NCBI RefSeq assembly: GCF_000247815.1
Contig: NC_021677.1
Coordinates: forward strand, 7,394,447-7,458,446
Reading direction: 5' to 3'
DNA length: 64,000 nucleotides
Source: Ficedula albicollis
Lineage: Eukaryota > Chordata > Aves > Passeriformes > Muscicapidae
Made by a program: the position numbers and the translations under genes. Positions 45,202 through 59,398 of the stretch are shown here, one piece after another; the first letter of the stretch is position 1; each line of letters starts with the position of its first letter. Under the pieces are notes generated by a model. That model searched no databases, was not told where the DNA came from, and saw only the letters and a list, made by a program, of their open reading frames with translations.

Positions 45202-45905
45202 TGGGCTGGGGGGAGCTCGTGCTGGGAGTGGGAGGGACTGAGAGCCTTCAAAATGCTACTAAAAAACCTAACAGCTGTGATTGTGTGGGAGGCATTAACG
45301 TGGACAGGTTTTATACGCTGTGTAATATAACCGAAACCACATTGCTTGCTTTTAGCTATTGTAGGATTGTTACCTGTGGGGAAAGAGATGAGAGATAAAC
45401 TGAGGCACATTCTAAAGTAAATTAGCTGGATATAATAATTTTGCCAATGGCTTTCATGTTTCCTTTTCTTAAAAAAAAAGCCCAAAAAAGAACAAAAAAA
45501 AATTTCAAGTATTTTCATTCTAACTTGCCATAGGCTATTATCTCAGTGATGCTGCCTTCCCAGACCATATGGCTATTTAACACTTACCAAATTTATGTCC
45601 ACAGAGAAGGTATAGCACTTTCATGGCACTTCTGGCCATAAGAGGCTACATCCTTATTTTTACATAATACAGGAGTTAGAAAACCGGCGATTTGTTTCTT
45701 TTAATTTACATGTATGTATTTTTATTTTATGACCAGCCATTATCAATTATACTTTTTCCAAGACTGTCCAAGAAAAGCAAGATTGTCAGCTACTTCAAAC
45801 ACTTCAGTAGACCTACACATTACCAGATTATCCTTGATTTTGTTAAACTAAAACTCCGAGATGCCTTACCTTGTCATTTAAATAAATGAATGATGGGAAA
45901 ATGTA
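45202..45905 (+). other. FGF3: FGF3 3' UTR
   Basis: Sequence after the TGA up to just beyond the first canonical polyadenylation hexamer. It becomes AT-rich and contains A-runs near 45471-45510. The 3' end at about 45900 is predicted from the AATAAA; no other AATAAA lies between the stop codon and 45881. The true cleavage site is not visible. Confidence 0.6.
45881..45886 (+). terminator. FGF3: Probable FGF3 polyadenylation signal AATAAA
   Basis: First canonical AATAAA downstream of the FGF3 stop codon, 680 nt after it. It is followed within about 40 nt by T/GT-richer sequence. Assigned by position and motif only. Confidence 0.6.
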
Positions 45906-46000
45906 ATTTGCATTGGTCAGGCTTTGGCAGTATAAATCTGTTTACCAACAGATGAATCCTCTCTTGGAATAGGACTCAAATGTGATGTGAAAGAGAGTAG

Positions 46001-46215
46001 GTCTGGCTTGGATACTGGGAGGGAATTGTTCCCTGTGAGGTGCTGAGGCCCTGGCACAGGTTTCCCAGGGAAGCCCTATCCCTGGAAGTGTCCAAGGCCA
46101 GGTTGGACAGGGCTTGGAGCAACCTGGGATAGTGGGAGGCGTCCCTGCCCATGGCAGAGGGTAGAATGGGATGAGATTTAAAGTCCCTTCTGACCCAAAT
46201 AATTTCATGCTTCCA
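46001..46215 (+). mobile_element. CR1 LINE 3' fragment, the best preserved in the window
   Basis: Shows the classic CR1 3' region in order: GAATTGTTCCCTGTGAGGTG, GAGGCCCTGGCACAGGTTTC, AGTGTCCAAGGCCAGGTTGG, AGCAACCTGGGATAGTGGGA, CCCTGCCCATGGCAGAGGGT, then AAAGTCCCTTCTGACCCAAA. It is inserted shortly after the predicted end of FGF3. Confidence 0.95.
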
Positions 46216-48750
46216 TGGGTTTTTTGCTGTGATTCTGAAAGTTAATTTCTGCAAAGCTGAGGGGAGTCCCCGTCACAGATTCAATTTTGAGCAAGGGGTT
46301 AAGCTTTAAAGATTTTTCTGGGCTTCTAGGAGTTGACAGAGTAGCGCAAAGATTGACATGTGCTTGACAAGCACAAATAATGGTAATTTCAGTGGGTTTG
46401 GTCTTGTGCTGTTCATTTCCCAGTATTAGGCCCTCATAGTGGAGAGCTGGAGAAAAGAAAGACTTCACTGAAATTAACACTCCATCTGAATTTAACAAAA
46501 GATCTGTAAGTTAAATCTGACGTTACATAGAAACAGACAAGTGTGAATCCCATTCCTGGTCATATTGAGAAAAAAGGTCTCTCTGTGGGCTGCTTTTGAA
46601 TATGCCTGTTTAGATGAGCTCATTTACAACGAGGTAGTGAAAAATATTCTGTTCACCAGGAAGCGAAATCTGTGAGAGGTAGAAGTAAGATAAGTCCACA
46701 GAAGGAGGTGACCAAGCCTAGGTTTAGCACTGCTTACATACCTGTAAAGGTAAAACCAGAAATATACCAAATAATGTGTTCCATTCCTTCCACCCTTGTA
46801 TCTTTTCTGTAATATTCTAACAAAGGAGGAAACTATGTTTCAATAAGAAAGTCAAAGTTCCTTGATCTCTGTTCTTTTTTATACTGAAATAATGTAAAAA
46901 GATCCTTAAATGATGTACATTAAATAATGATGCACACAGAATAGACCTGGGCTTAAAGAAGAATATGGAAAACCATGACCCATGTTCCCAAATTTTCCTG
47001 CTTTTAAAAAATAACAAAAAGTAGTAACGGGGTCTTCATAGAGTTAATCAGGCAGCCTCGTGTCAGGAGCCGATGTGCAAAGAGGAAACAGAGAAACTGA
47101 AAAAGAAGAATTCAGAGTTTCTGTCTGTTCACTGTCCTGCTAATCACACAGGGCCCAAACTGCTGCAGGATCCAAGGTGCCCTCTGAAAGCTGGTCATAT
47201 CAGGGAAGAAAATTAAGTTTTGCCTCCTGGGCATCAGGGCTGTTCTGGGGACATGCTGTTGGGTCTGGCACTCCCCTATCTCAATTCCCCGTTTCACTTC
47301 CCACTAGAGGTGGAAGATGACTGGGCAGGAAAAGGGGAGCCCTCCCAGCTCTCCAGCTCCAGGAACAAAATGCAAGGGAAGGAAAGTGTCAGCAAGTCCA
47401 ACTGGCACAAAAAGATCACATACAGATAAAGGTTGAGAGAGACAGCTTCCCTCATGTCTAATTTCTAAATAAATAAATGAAAAATATTTATTTTTGACCT
47501 CTTTTAGATTTACTTCACCTCAAATTGTAATAAAACCAAGACCCTTTCTCAGTTTGCTCTCCCCTAAAGTTGCTGTTGTAAAGTTAATGACTACTGACTG
47601 CTTCAGGTATTTTTGATACAAACCTGATGGTCTGAAGAAAATGAATAAACTCTTGTTTCCCATAACACAAAGATGCATCTTCACCCCTGTTCCAAGTCCA
47701 TCTCTTATCAAACGTTTATTCTTCACTCCCAGCCTCTCTCAAGGACAAGTTTTTTGTGCTGGCTATATCCCGTGCTTTGCTGTACCTCTGTTGTTATCAA
47801 TTTTTCCCCTCATTCTTTTCTCCGGCCTCTCTTTTCCTGATGGTCCAGCTCCCTGCCATAAGTGATTAGCAGGTAACTGCTGTGGGCGGTACAGGAATAT
47901 CACTAACTACAAAACACCTGCTTACTTCTGCCTTTGTTTAGAGCTGTATTTCATGCTTGTAGGAATATTGTTTTAACCACTTTCCCACAGGAAATCACAA
48001 TGAAGTAAAGCTTAACATGTGAATTAAATTCTTACTTCAGTGTTAGTTTTTGTCCCAACAAAGCCTAAAATATTAACACTGAAAAAGAAAGGAGAGGGGA
48101 TACAAAAGTAAAAATAATTAACTCATTGAGCACAATGGTATTTTAACTACTGTAGGTTATTTATGATTTTCACATCAACCTAAAACAATTTCATCCACAT
48201 TCTTACGATTTTTCTTTGCACAGTCTCATTGCAGCAATTCAAAGGAGATGGCTTTGGGATTTGTCTGTTCTTTTTTTCTATCTTTTAGGAATCATTAATG
48301 TTCTTGTTGAAATGTTTTTCATTACAGACATTCATTGCTTAATATTCTTTTAGCAACCTTGAATTCCACAGTTCCCAGACACTGACAGGCTGAAATCCTA
48401 TTCATGATAATGATCCCAGTTGTATTCTATATCCCATTTTATTTATTTGGACCAGAATCATAGGGGATACCTTACAGGAGGAAGTAGATTTGAGCTATTT
48501 TCTCCTTAGGATTAAAACATCAGGATGTGTCTGCTCTTTTAAAAGTTCCTTTAGTGAATCTATACCTTTCCACTGTACAGGCTGTTATCAGGATTTTTTT
48601 ATTTTGTTGTTTTTGAGGAAGATATAAACTTTACCCCTTTGGGGACTCCAGAGTTTCTGCAAACTTCACATACTCCAGAGCACAAAGCCATTGTTATTTT
48701 CACCCTGGAGCCAGGAGAGGATGCTCCCCACAAATTCATTGCCTTCTCCT
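46216..48750. other. Intergenic, no gene seen
   Basis: AT-rich downstream flank of FGF3. No FGF4 exon is recognised. Confidence 0.65.
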
Positions 48751-48844
48751 GGGCCACTTGCTCTAGATGACCCTGCTTCAGGAGAGGGCTTGGATCAGAT
48801 GCCCTCCAGATGCCCATCCATCAGCCTGTCTGTGATTCAGTGAT
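48751..48844 (+). mobile_element. CR1 LINE 3' fragment (old)
   Basis: CACTTGCTCTAGATGACCCT, GGAGAGGGCTTGGATCAGAT, CCTCCAGATGCCCATCCATC and terminal CTGTGATTCAGTGA follow the CR1 tail order with substitutions. Confidence 0.75.
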
Positions 48845-51304
48845 TAGCTGTATTCATTCAAACTGATTAGTTTGCCCCCACCTCTGGATGTTCAGATTCC
48901 TGCTGTGCATTTTCGAGTCCAGTTCCCTGTCCCAACCCCTCTGATTTCTCTCCATTCACAAACACTGTTCAGTTTGGGATCAGTAATTCTCCAGCCCACT
49001 CTTAACAATCTGGTGCACTATCTGCTCTCTCCCTTAAAATCACTTATTGCACATTCAGTGGAGTTGCCCAATTGGCAGGTATGAACAAGAATTGAGCAGC
49101 TTCCAAAAACTATCTTTTCAGGTTGCTCTTCTGCACAATCTCTTTCCCACACTCCGCAAGGTACTTTTTAATCTACTTCACCTCATCCCCATGGCAAAAA
49201 TCTTTCCATGGGTGCCATTTATAGGACTCACAGAACCATTTCCTCACAGTTTTGTACTGTTAAAAAACATTGTTCTGTAGAAATTGTACAAATTACGCAA
49301 AATTTTTTTTTCACTTTCCCAGTCACTGATACATTACTTGAACTGGGCTTGAATATCATTGTCTTTTCATGAGGCAGAGAACAGTGTATTGAGGGGTTTT
49401 GGCAAAGTTTTCATTTACTTGCTTCCAGAAAGAAGATACACAGCCTGGTCTGTAACTTCTTGATTTATATCTGGAACAGATTTTTTGGTTCCCTTAACCC
49501 TTGCTTTAGCCCATCATAGCTTTGTTCACCAACTTCATGTAAAATATCCTGGTCTTTGGTGATTGTGTTGGGACTTTCATGGCTGTGTCTTTGTAAAAAG
49601 CAAGAGTTTTGCTTGAAATATGAATAGTTCCCCCATGCCGAATAACTAAGTCACAAGGCAGGAATTATTTCAAAATTTACTCACACCTTTTTTTTCTCTA
49701 CTTTCTAAGCATGGATTTTCCTTCTCTTTGAGCATTATTAATTTGCCATCCTGAGATTATATTCTGGTAATTCTGTAATATTTCTGGCTCTTTGTTTCAC
49801 CACTTTATAAAGGTCTGATACTAATTTCTACAAGCCCTGCTCCTGTTTCCTGTTTGCCTCGGCAAGAACAGTAGTATTTGTATTTGGAAACTGCTTCACA
49901 GTTATTCCCTCAGCATTTAGAAGAGGGCCTGGTGACATATCTCAAGGTAATCTTATTTAATCACAGAGAATGTACAAAATCTCTTTTTCTCAGTCACCAC
50001 AAGCATGAAAATAATGTTAGAGGGGATGTTTTTTTCATACTTTTTAATAGCATTAACCAGCCCCAAAACCCTCTCTGTTTCGAGTCCTTTTGTGAGCTCT
50101 TGGATTTCCTGCTTTACTTCCTGACGTTTCAACTTTCTTCTCTGCTTTTCTTCTACAGATGTACAACCCTGTGGAAAACAATAGCCAAAGAAATCCCTTT
50201 GGCCACATATGTCTTCCCTTTGGATACTTGCATGGGCCTGGTGTAAGAATGGGGCTGGTGTTAGTTCAACTGTTCAGCTGACAAGGCTTAAGTGTTTCTT
50301 ATAATTGTCTGAATCAAGGATGTGGTTACACCCCCAGCTTTCAGAAGGTTTTCTCCCATACAGAGCAGTTCAGGATTAAAAAAATCTCTACTACAAAGCT
50401 GTTACAACACGCCAATATTCACCATCATATCTTCGATTCACAGCTCTGTAAATATGAACTCAGAAAAGCAGAAGAGTAAATGTATGAAAATTGTAGCCAG
50501 GCAGGACAATATCTGAGATATCACAGAAAAATGCCTTTGAAAAAAGTCTCTGAGTTGCATAGTGGATCACCCTGTCACCACTGATCACTGACATCTAAAA
50601 TCTCCTTCAGACCTAAACAATAACCTCAGAAAACATAGCTGTTAACAACAACAATGAAAACTTTGAACATTAGTGCTTATTTGTATCTGATATAAAGCAC
50701 AAGATTCTTCATACTTGTATGCCTTTGTATCTCATACTAACATGGAATTTTCCTCTGGAGAAAAAATGTATAACATTAAAAATCAGGAATCCTTTTTCTG
50801 GCCTCAAAAGCTGAGGGAGAGCACTAAGAGAGAAGTTTGCAATGTACCTCCTCAAAAATGAATAGAGACAAATTGAGCCAAACTTTTCTAAGTTTAGTCA
50901 TAATAAAGTCACTGATTGCCACATTGATACACCTTCATACCCAAAGCAAATGAGATTCCACATAACTTTATGCTCCTGGAATTGAAATGCTTCAATATTA
51001 ACTTCAATATTAATTACCAATGACATGCTGAAGGCCTTGTAAAGAGAGGCATTCAGTTAGGACAACTGTTTATGCATTGTTGATGTGCAGAATTGTTTTC
51101 TAAGAACCAAAGGATATCAGCTTATTACCCTGCCAAAAAGATTATGATATGAACTTCTGAGATTTTTCTTATCAAAACAATAATATCTGAACTGAGAGAC
51201 CTTACTGACAGCTCTTCTTCTCCTTGGAATGGAAAATATTTTCCTTGATAATAAATATAGCATCTTTCTACTGGCTACAAAAGAAGCATCTTTTAGCCCA
51301 CAGC
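48845..51304. other. Intergenic, no gene seen
   Basis: AT-rich; no coding exon or repeat family recognised. Confidence 0.65.
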
Positions 51305-51348
51305 AAAGAAGCCTTTCCAGCCCAAACTATTCCATGGTTCTCTGTGGA
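51305..51348 (+). mobile_element. Short CR1 LINE 3' end
   Basis: GCCTTTCCAGCCCAAACTAT followed by TCCATGGTTCTCTGTG matches the CR1 terminus. Only about 40 bp are recognisable. Confidence 0.6.
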
Positions 51349-54300
51349 GATGTAAGGCAGAGGGGAAGGATGCTAACCTGTCAAAACCAGAAGTCTGCAA
51401 AGGGTATCTCCCATTGAGTCAGATCCTGGCAGATATTCTTGCATCTTCTGGAGCTGAACAAGTGGATGTGAAATGTCCTCAACCATCCCTTGGTTGCTTC
51501 TGGTCTCCTTCACTGTACAGATCTTCAGGGACTGAAAAATTATTGTTTTTCCTCTGTCCTGTTAATGACATTTTTAAAAATGATCATGGACTCCTAGCTG
51601 CAGCCAGGGACATTTTTCCAAGCCGTGAATTCCTTGATTTGTTCTCAGGAAAACTTAGCTGCAAATGTGGAGATGAGCAACGTGAGGGAGGTCCACTGCT
51701 TTGTGGTAGTTTCTCATATTTTTTACTTGCTGGTACATAACCTGAGAAGGTACCTGGGATAGAAAACGGATGCTCTCACCCACATCCATGATGTGGACAC
51801 AACCCTTAAACACAAACTGACCCAAGGAAGGAAACATTGCCAGCTGCAAATGTCCCTTTTTTATTGTGGCCATTAAGATGACAGCAAAAAGAAGTGACCA
51901 GCTTCTAAAATGTGAACAAATTAGACCCCAAGATGCTTCATGAATAAAAGAAGATGCAAAAGTATCTAGGAATAAAAATTTGACTTGAATTTTACTTATT
52001 TTTCTCAAATTTTAGGCCAATTTTTTTTTTAAGCAAAATGTGCCTTGCTTTTTGAGTATGCTCAGGAAAGAGTGCTGCCCATAAGGATGGCATTGGAAAA
52101 GTTTATGTCAGCATCATGAATTAGCAAAGCTGAGGGAAAAAGAGAGTAAGAGTATGTATGAAACCCTAGGGAAATTTTGGAAACTTGTTCTCCTGTGAGA
52201 ACTAAGTAATACAACAAAACTGAATAGTTTGGATAAGGTAGCAGTCCTTTAGTCCACATATCCCCATTCTCTTCTATTAAAGATTTGCTGTTTTCCTCCT
52301 TGGATTTTCCAAGGTGAAATGCTTTCCATAGGGAGAAAATGCATTGAACTGATTGATCTTTATTTCTTTTTAAAGCTATCCTAAACAGTATTTTGAAGTT
52401 TGCAAGTTCAAATGTCTCCTGTTTCCTTTTGGAAGGTTTGAAGGATTTGAAGGAAGGTTTGAAGGAACAAGCAGATCTATAATTAAAGAGCAGTTGATAG
52501 TAACTGCCTTCTTTTGTGAACATTCTTGGGTGACCTCCAAATTTAGATGCTTGAAGAGAACTGTCCCGTTTTAGTCCTGCAATAGTTCAGATGCCACCAT
52601 TGCATAGCAGAAGGGAAGCCTTTCTAAAATCCAGGGAACATCCCTTTTTTGGACACAAAACATCAGGGTTTTTGTTCAAGGTCTTCACTTTACACGTTAA
52701 AGAAAAACTTTTTTTTTTCCCCGCAGTATCAATCCTAAATGCTGTGGTGTCTTTATTGCTAAAATGTGTGGATTTGAAGAACAATGAGGAGAATTTAGAG
52801 ACATCCTGGTGCTAGTGCAAATGTAAGAGACACAGGACAGTGGGGGTGGCTGCAGAGCTCCCAGAGGATCCAGCTCCTGTGGGATGTGCAGTTCTACCAG
52901 CTTGGAAATATCTCTGGCACCAGGTGCTTGATTTGCAAATTTTTGTCTTAATAGAAAGAAAACTAGTCTGATAGTATCAAAATATCACAAGATTTCACAC
53001 TTTAGGCCAAAGGTCTGTTTCATTTGGAAATATCCTTTTTCTTTCATTTGGAAATAATCTTTTGTTGGAAGTACTTCTTACAGGTTTGGTTATTCTATCC
53101 AATAATACATAATACGTGATAATCAGCCAATAGTTTGTCTTAAATCAATTGTTATCTTTAGAAATTACTCCTTCCATGAATTTTGGCAGGAGAAACAGGC
53201 TCATTCACCAAGTGTGACCAGAATTCTGTGTCTTTAGAAGCTTCATTAAGAAAGAAATGACAGCAGGTCACGGCTCCACCTTCCTTTTGTGTTTCTATGA
53301 GGAAAAGCCACAAAAAAGTTACTTTCTGGAGCCAGAAATGAGGAGCTAGTCTGAAAGAAGAGCCCTGAGACAGTGGATAGGTGATACACACTGCTGGGCA
53401 CAGCATAGCTGTGGTGTGATCCTGCATGCCTGCTTTACCCTGCAGACATCGGCAGCTCACAGGCATGTGTTGCTCAGACCGTGAAACCAACTGAAAATTA
53501 TTCTTAAATCCTTAGACATTTTTTCGTGGCAACATGGGTCTAAAACTACAGCAGCAGAAACGAGTTTATTTGTGTGCCATAGCCTGTCTGCTTCAAGTAT
53601 CTGTTGCCCATTTTCAGTAGTGCATATGGAAAGAAAGTCCTCAGGACAAGATTAACTCTTTCTTTCCCCAGTTCTGAATGAAGAATGTAGCTGTATTTCT
53701 AGGGTTTTACTGGAAATGTGTTCAAAAATAGCCACGAAAACTGAGATTCTCTCATGTCTTTCCAGAAGGGGACCAGGATGGTAAAACAAAGCTTTTCAGA
53801 ATTGAGTCAGAGAGGTCTAACATGACATTAGAGAAGTTAGACAAGAGTTTGCTTTCTTGATAAATCTTGGAGGCAATCTAGGCTATGTTCTGCATAAAGA
53901 ACATGATGGTTAAACAAAGGAACAATTATTCTTTATTTTAGAAACTAGTGAAGCATTTGGTAAAAAATTATGGAAAGACTGAAAGACACTTTGCGCCTCT
54001 CTTCCATGCAACATTGGTAAAACAGAAATGGAAAGGTGACATGGACAGGTAAAAATGCAAAGAGAGAAAAGAAAAATACTCTTACACCTTGAGCTGCTCT
54101 TGTGGGGCTGTTTCCTCCATGAGACTGAAGAAGGGGAAAGAAGAAAAGAAGCAGGGGCAGGTGGGGAAGAAAAAAGAGAATCAATTTAGAACACTGTCTT
54201 GGAGACTCTGCCAGATGAAGGCCAGTGGGTTTTTATTCTGCGCACACTCACAGGACTAAAGCATTTTATCTGAGACAAACAAATTTCGTATTTTCACACC

Positions 54301-56927
54301 AATGATGCCATCCACTTTTCAGTGTGACACTTGGATTTCACCTGTTTATGAAACAAACTTGTACTTTGTATTTGGCCAGATGGTGGTGACAAAACAGGTA
54401 TGTATTTAATGGATGCAAACACATGTTTTCAGCTTTGGGGCACGTGGGTGCTTGTACTAGGAGGCACCACAGGAAGGGAAGTTCGTGTTATCCCCAGGAA
54501 ATGATGGGATTAGGCTCTTGGAGCCCGTTATGGCAGCCTGGGCAGGAGCCCCAGAGCTGTCCTGCAGGTGCTGGAGGGAGCAGGAACTGGCACAGATCTG
54601 CACAGGCTCCACATGTGCTGGTGAGGAGCTAAAATAGACCAAAATAAACCAAATACTAAGCCAAGAAAAAAGGCTGCTCCTATCCCCACTGAGTACTGTA
54701 AGTGTACAGGAATTGGGGCAGTAGAACCAGCATTGCATTTCAGGAACTGGCTCAGCTCAACAACCCCTCTGCATTTCAGCTGTTCCTCAACCTTACTGGA
54801 ACCTTAGCACAAGGCAGCATTTTCAAATAATTCTGCATTTCAGAGAGGAGGTTTTCTTGTTCCTGCAAAGACACAAACCTGCCAAGAGTTCCAGAACTAT
54901 TTGGGCTATGTGAGATTTCTTTCTCCTTTTTTGCTTCCAACAAAAGCAAAGGTAGGTCTCCCCCTTTCTCAGTGATTTTTGTGCAAATCTTTGCATAACT
55001 TCAGTACACTTGTGAGAGGGGAAATGGTTTTGAGTCAACTGAATTAACTGCACACTGTTTTAATGGGTTTAATGGTTTCAGCCACTGAATCTGAGTAACC
55101 AGGGTTTTGAATAACTGAGATACTTTTCAGTGTAAGCAATAAATGCCAGGGATAGAACTGTATTATAGGCAAGAGAGACTATGACTGAGCTCTGGATAAT
55201 CAAGATTCTACTTTGTATCATGTATACTTTGGCAGCAGCTGATTCCTGTAGGAATAAGAAAGTAAGAACATGTTCAAACTGCAGCATGACACTACCATTG
55301 TGACCCTGTCAACAACTTCAAGGTCATCATTAGAAAATCCTTCAGCGTTTTTTTTTTTTTTGGCCTCATTACACGTGGGTTGTTAAGATTTATTACAATT
55401 ATTGCTAGAGAGCACCTGTTAAATGTCAAAAGATTTCTGGAATCTTCAAATGTTTTGTTAAGGCAAAACCGCACCTTTTACACAGCTTTTGAGAATTCAG
55501 CCTGATGGAATACAGTCTAATCTCCACTGAGTCAGGGTATTTTACGATTCTGATTCTATGATTTGATCATGCCCTAAAGTAGAAGCATAACCACGAGTAG
55601 TGTTCAAATACATTTGCCCTCCAGACAAATTTATCACTGCCTAAAATGATCCATTTTTGTTTCCTGAGAGTCCTGATATATGATATATTTCATAATATAT
55701 TTCATACTCTGAGTAAGGACCAGGCTGAAGTCAGCTGGCATTGTTGTAATAGCTTTGCTGAAGCTGAGCATTTAATCAGGTGCCTAAGAACTGTCTAAAT
55801 GTATTGGGAAAAATTAAATTTGACTTGTAAAATTTATCCTAAACAAACATGGAGAAAGAACCCTAAGTTCAAGTTTCTAGAGGTTTGTAGTGAAAGTCAC
55901 CATGTGTCTCCTTTGGCTGCACCACAGTGTTCCTCTCCTACATCACCATTTTATTTTCAGCTCAGCAATTGTCTCTTTTTCTTTTTTCTTTCTTTCTTTT
56001 TTATTTTTTTTTTCTTTCACTGAGCAATGAAACACTGTCTACTTTTCAAGACTAGTATATGGCCCCTGAGTGAAGGCAAGGCTGTGATTCAAATCAAGAG
56101 TTCTGTTGACATTATAATCCTTAGGAGCACAGCTGGAGCATTTCATGAACAGTAGCAAAGACCCTCTATTGATTTACTGCCTTGGTATTCCATCAGGAGT
56201 CCATGTTCTGTGTCATTGGCTGAAACACACGAAAAATAACTCGGTGAACTTCTAATTAAGGCATTTAGCTTCTTGCCTATCTCGTAAGAAAGGAGCAGTG
56301 CTATATGTGAGATGCTGCTGCTGGTTTTATGGATTCTCCCCTATTTTTATAGCAGGAGGGCTTCAGGCCCTAAGAAGGTTCTGTGGGCTATAATCAGGAT
56401 AAACACTAAAGTGGCTCCCTGACCCTTCCAGCAGTGTGGGATGGCAGGAATTTTCACGTGTCTCCCCCAAGCTCTCTCCAAGTTTCTTTTCATCCCAGTT
56501 TTACAAAAACCTTTCCCAGCCCCATCATTCCTCAAGCAGAAAAATACTCATCACAATAAAACAGGGACCCACAACTCTGCTTCTGGGCATGGAATAAACC
56601 CTTCCCTTCCTGCAGGGCCAGTCCCAAGGCACAGCATGCACGAGAGCAATTTGGGAGCCGTGATCTTTCTCGTCTCGCCCCTCGTTCCCAGGCGGAGCAT
56701 GGCCGTGCTGCCGGCCCCCACTGACCTGAAGATGAGAGTTCCCTAGATTGTTTCCAGCTTGCACCACTAGCCCCACTGATGAATAGCCCCGGCAGTATTT
56801 TTGGGGTGGTGACTCACCACAAAGTCATGAATGGCCCCTTGAGAGACCATCAAAAGCCCCCTGGTAAAAGGTTTTTGTTGTCCTACGCTCCAACACAGTT
56901 TTCTCAGTTCACTGTCCAAGCAGAGAG
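51349..56927. other. Intergenic, no gene seen
   Basis: AT-rich with small imperfect repeats (for example GGAAGGTTTGAAGG near 52431-52465 and TTTCATTTGGAAATA near 53020-53055). A faint CR1-like end, GATTCTGATTCTATGATTTG, occurs near 55547. No coding exon recognised. Confidence 0.6.
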
Positions 56928-57035
56928 TTGGGACTTAAAAGGCAGCAGAGAGATGCAGCCCCTGATCTGACACCATTCCATTGGGACTTAAAAGGCAGCA
57001 GAGGAGAGATGCAGCCCCTGATCTGACACCATTCC
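56928..57035. repeat. Two-copy 53/55-bp tandem duplication
   Basis: Copies start at 56928 and 56981 with TTGGGACTTAAAAGGCAGCA. The second has a 2-base insertion (AGAGGAGAG versus AGAGAG). Otherwise nearly identical. Confidence 0.94.
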
Positions 57036-58710
57036 TGGTTATCCCAGTCTACAGGAACAGCCAGAACAGTCTTCCCAGTCATTGCAGGGTCTGCCAAGGT
57101 GTCAGCCAGGACCTCCACTTGCTCACCTGCCTCCTAATTCCAGTGGTACTTCAGGCAGATAAACATCGTGGAAATTGCAGGGTTAAGGGATAAAGGTGTC
57201 TTATCACATCTAATATCAAGTTTGTCTGTCATTTTTTCTTTTTTAACCTCCAGGAAGTGCTTCATAAACTTTATTCATCCTCTCAAAAATAACATAAAGT
57301 CGCCAGGGATTGTTATCACAGTTCCTTGTACCTCCAAGTGGGATGAGATTCAACAAGTTGGGCAGGACCAGAGAAAAACTGGTGTTGATGCATGATCCGG
57401 GTTCAAAAAAGGGCTTGGAACAGCTGTAATTTCTGGAGTTGGGAGTGTTATATTTGAACAGAAAGACAGCTGTGAAAAGGAAAAATGGCATATGTCCAGT
57501 TTTTTGTCTAGACACGTGGCAAGAGATGCAGGGCTTTAATACAAGGTGTTGCCTGTTTACCTTCCTTCATCTCTAACATTTATGTTCTTTACTGGGCTTC
57601 AAGCCTTGGTAGCATCTGGGTTTCAAACTTTCCATCTCTTACTGAGCCAGAGGTGCAGCTGGTCAGAGCTCTGCTAAAGCCACCTGGTCAAGACCTGCCC
57701 AGACGTCTGTTGACGCATCCAAGATCTCAGTGACACAAATCCTACTGAATAATTCTCTGCAGCGCCCATCAGTGTTTTATCTGACCCACATGTTTGTGAC
57801 TGAGTACTCCAGGATCATGGCAATAGGAGAATGTTCTGGAATTGCCCTCCCATGAGCAAGGCTGGGTCCCCATTCAGCAGAAGTGCCTCCCTGGAGGCAA
57901 TCCCCCAACCACATCTTCTCAAAAGTGGGCCATTGGAGACAAAATGAGTCAAAGGAAAGCTCAAGACAAAACTTTCGAGTCTGGAAATCTCTCAGGGTGA
58001 ACCAGAGCAGACCTCTCCTGAACCACTTTCAGTGTTGCAGGGTTATGGAACAGGTTTGAATTCTGTGAGATGTGCAATCCTCCTGACAGAATTTCCCAGT
58101 TTGACTTCTGAGGGTGGCCCTGTATCCTGTGAGAAGCTGGAAAAGTTTCTGGCAACACCAAACAGGACTGTAAGAATAAAATTTTGTGTGTTTGTGGACT
58201 TGTTGCAATGATTTTATCCCTGTCAACTTGCTGTGAACAACTGGGTGGAGAGAGTGGCTAAGGACAGACAAGCTGGGCTACTGCTTCATGACTTAGCTGA
58301 AAACCTCTCTCAAGAACTGCTCAGTACATTCCTTTTGAAACTGTTTAGCTGTGGTTTCTCTCACAGGCATGAAGACGAAGAACTCTTACCATGGCTCACT
58401 TTCAGAACAACAGAACAACAGAAATTCCATGTATGGCTAAAGACTAAGTGCAATGAAGCCATGAAGCATTCCAATTATTGCTTTTTAAAGGAATATCTTA
58501 ACATTGTTCCTGTCCAACAAACTAAATATTCCATCATATTCGTTTCTCTTAGAGCCCTGATTCTAATTTAGTGAAAAAAGTGGTGAAAAGGCCCAGGATG
58601 TGATATTAGTAAAATAAAGTCATGTGAAATAAAGAGAGTGTGAGGTGTATGACTGCTTATTTGGTGGGGATGGGGTTATCCAATGGGAGAAATACTACCA
58701 AAATCCAGTG
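57036..58710. other. Intergenic, no gene seen
   Basis: Mixed composition. The open frame 58233-58571 begins with a non-ATG codon and has no recognisable domain. Confidence 0.6.
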
Positions 58711-58826
58711 AGATATGGTTACCAGACAGGAATCCCAGGAGATTCTGTTACCACGCAGGAATCCTATGAGACTGTATTGTCAAGAAGGAATCTGTAGTAT
58801 TCAGTTCACCACAAGGCAGTAATATT
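58711..58826. repeat. Degenerate 29-bp minisatellite, about 4 units
   Basis: Units at 58711-58739, 58740-58768 and 58769-58797 share AGA...GTTACCA..CAGGAATC with substitutions. A fourth, more diverged unit follows (58798-58826). Confidence 0.75.
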
Positions 58827-59347
58827 AGATTTTTATAATTAAATCCTGTGGTATCTTGTTTTATAAGAGATGTCATAGGAGGGACAAAGAAAAATGCAAT
58901 GGAAGAAAGATGCCTCCCTGGAACCTGAGCTTGGAGCCTTAATTGTTACACTGATTTCCAGCTGAAATAAAACATCACAAATTTTTCCCATGGTCCAGAG
59001 ATATTTTCACTCCACATGATATAAATAGTTTATTAGAGAGATAGATTTTAATTTTTTTTCTTTGCTTTTACAAAATACAGATTCAATCATTAAAATGACA
59101 AGGTGTGAACACCAACATGGCAATTTTTGATTGGTGTAAACATCTTCAGGATTTATTTATTTGTAATGGGTTTACTTTTACCATGAGCAGTACTATTAAA
59201 AATGTGTGAAATGGCTGTTTTACATCAGCACCAAGCAAGCTTGTGAGCTGTTCAGAGTAATGCTTTACACTGCAGGATTTTGTGATGCCGCATGCCATGT
59301 CTGCAGTGTTTGAAAACACAGAAATGTAAGAGAATTGTTTTCCTCAG

Positions 59348-59398
<51 letters not shown>

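Noticed and set aside
58233..58571. A 112-codon frame, considered as a retroelement or novel exon
   Set aside because: It opens with GTG; no retroviral or other motif could be recognised.
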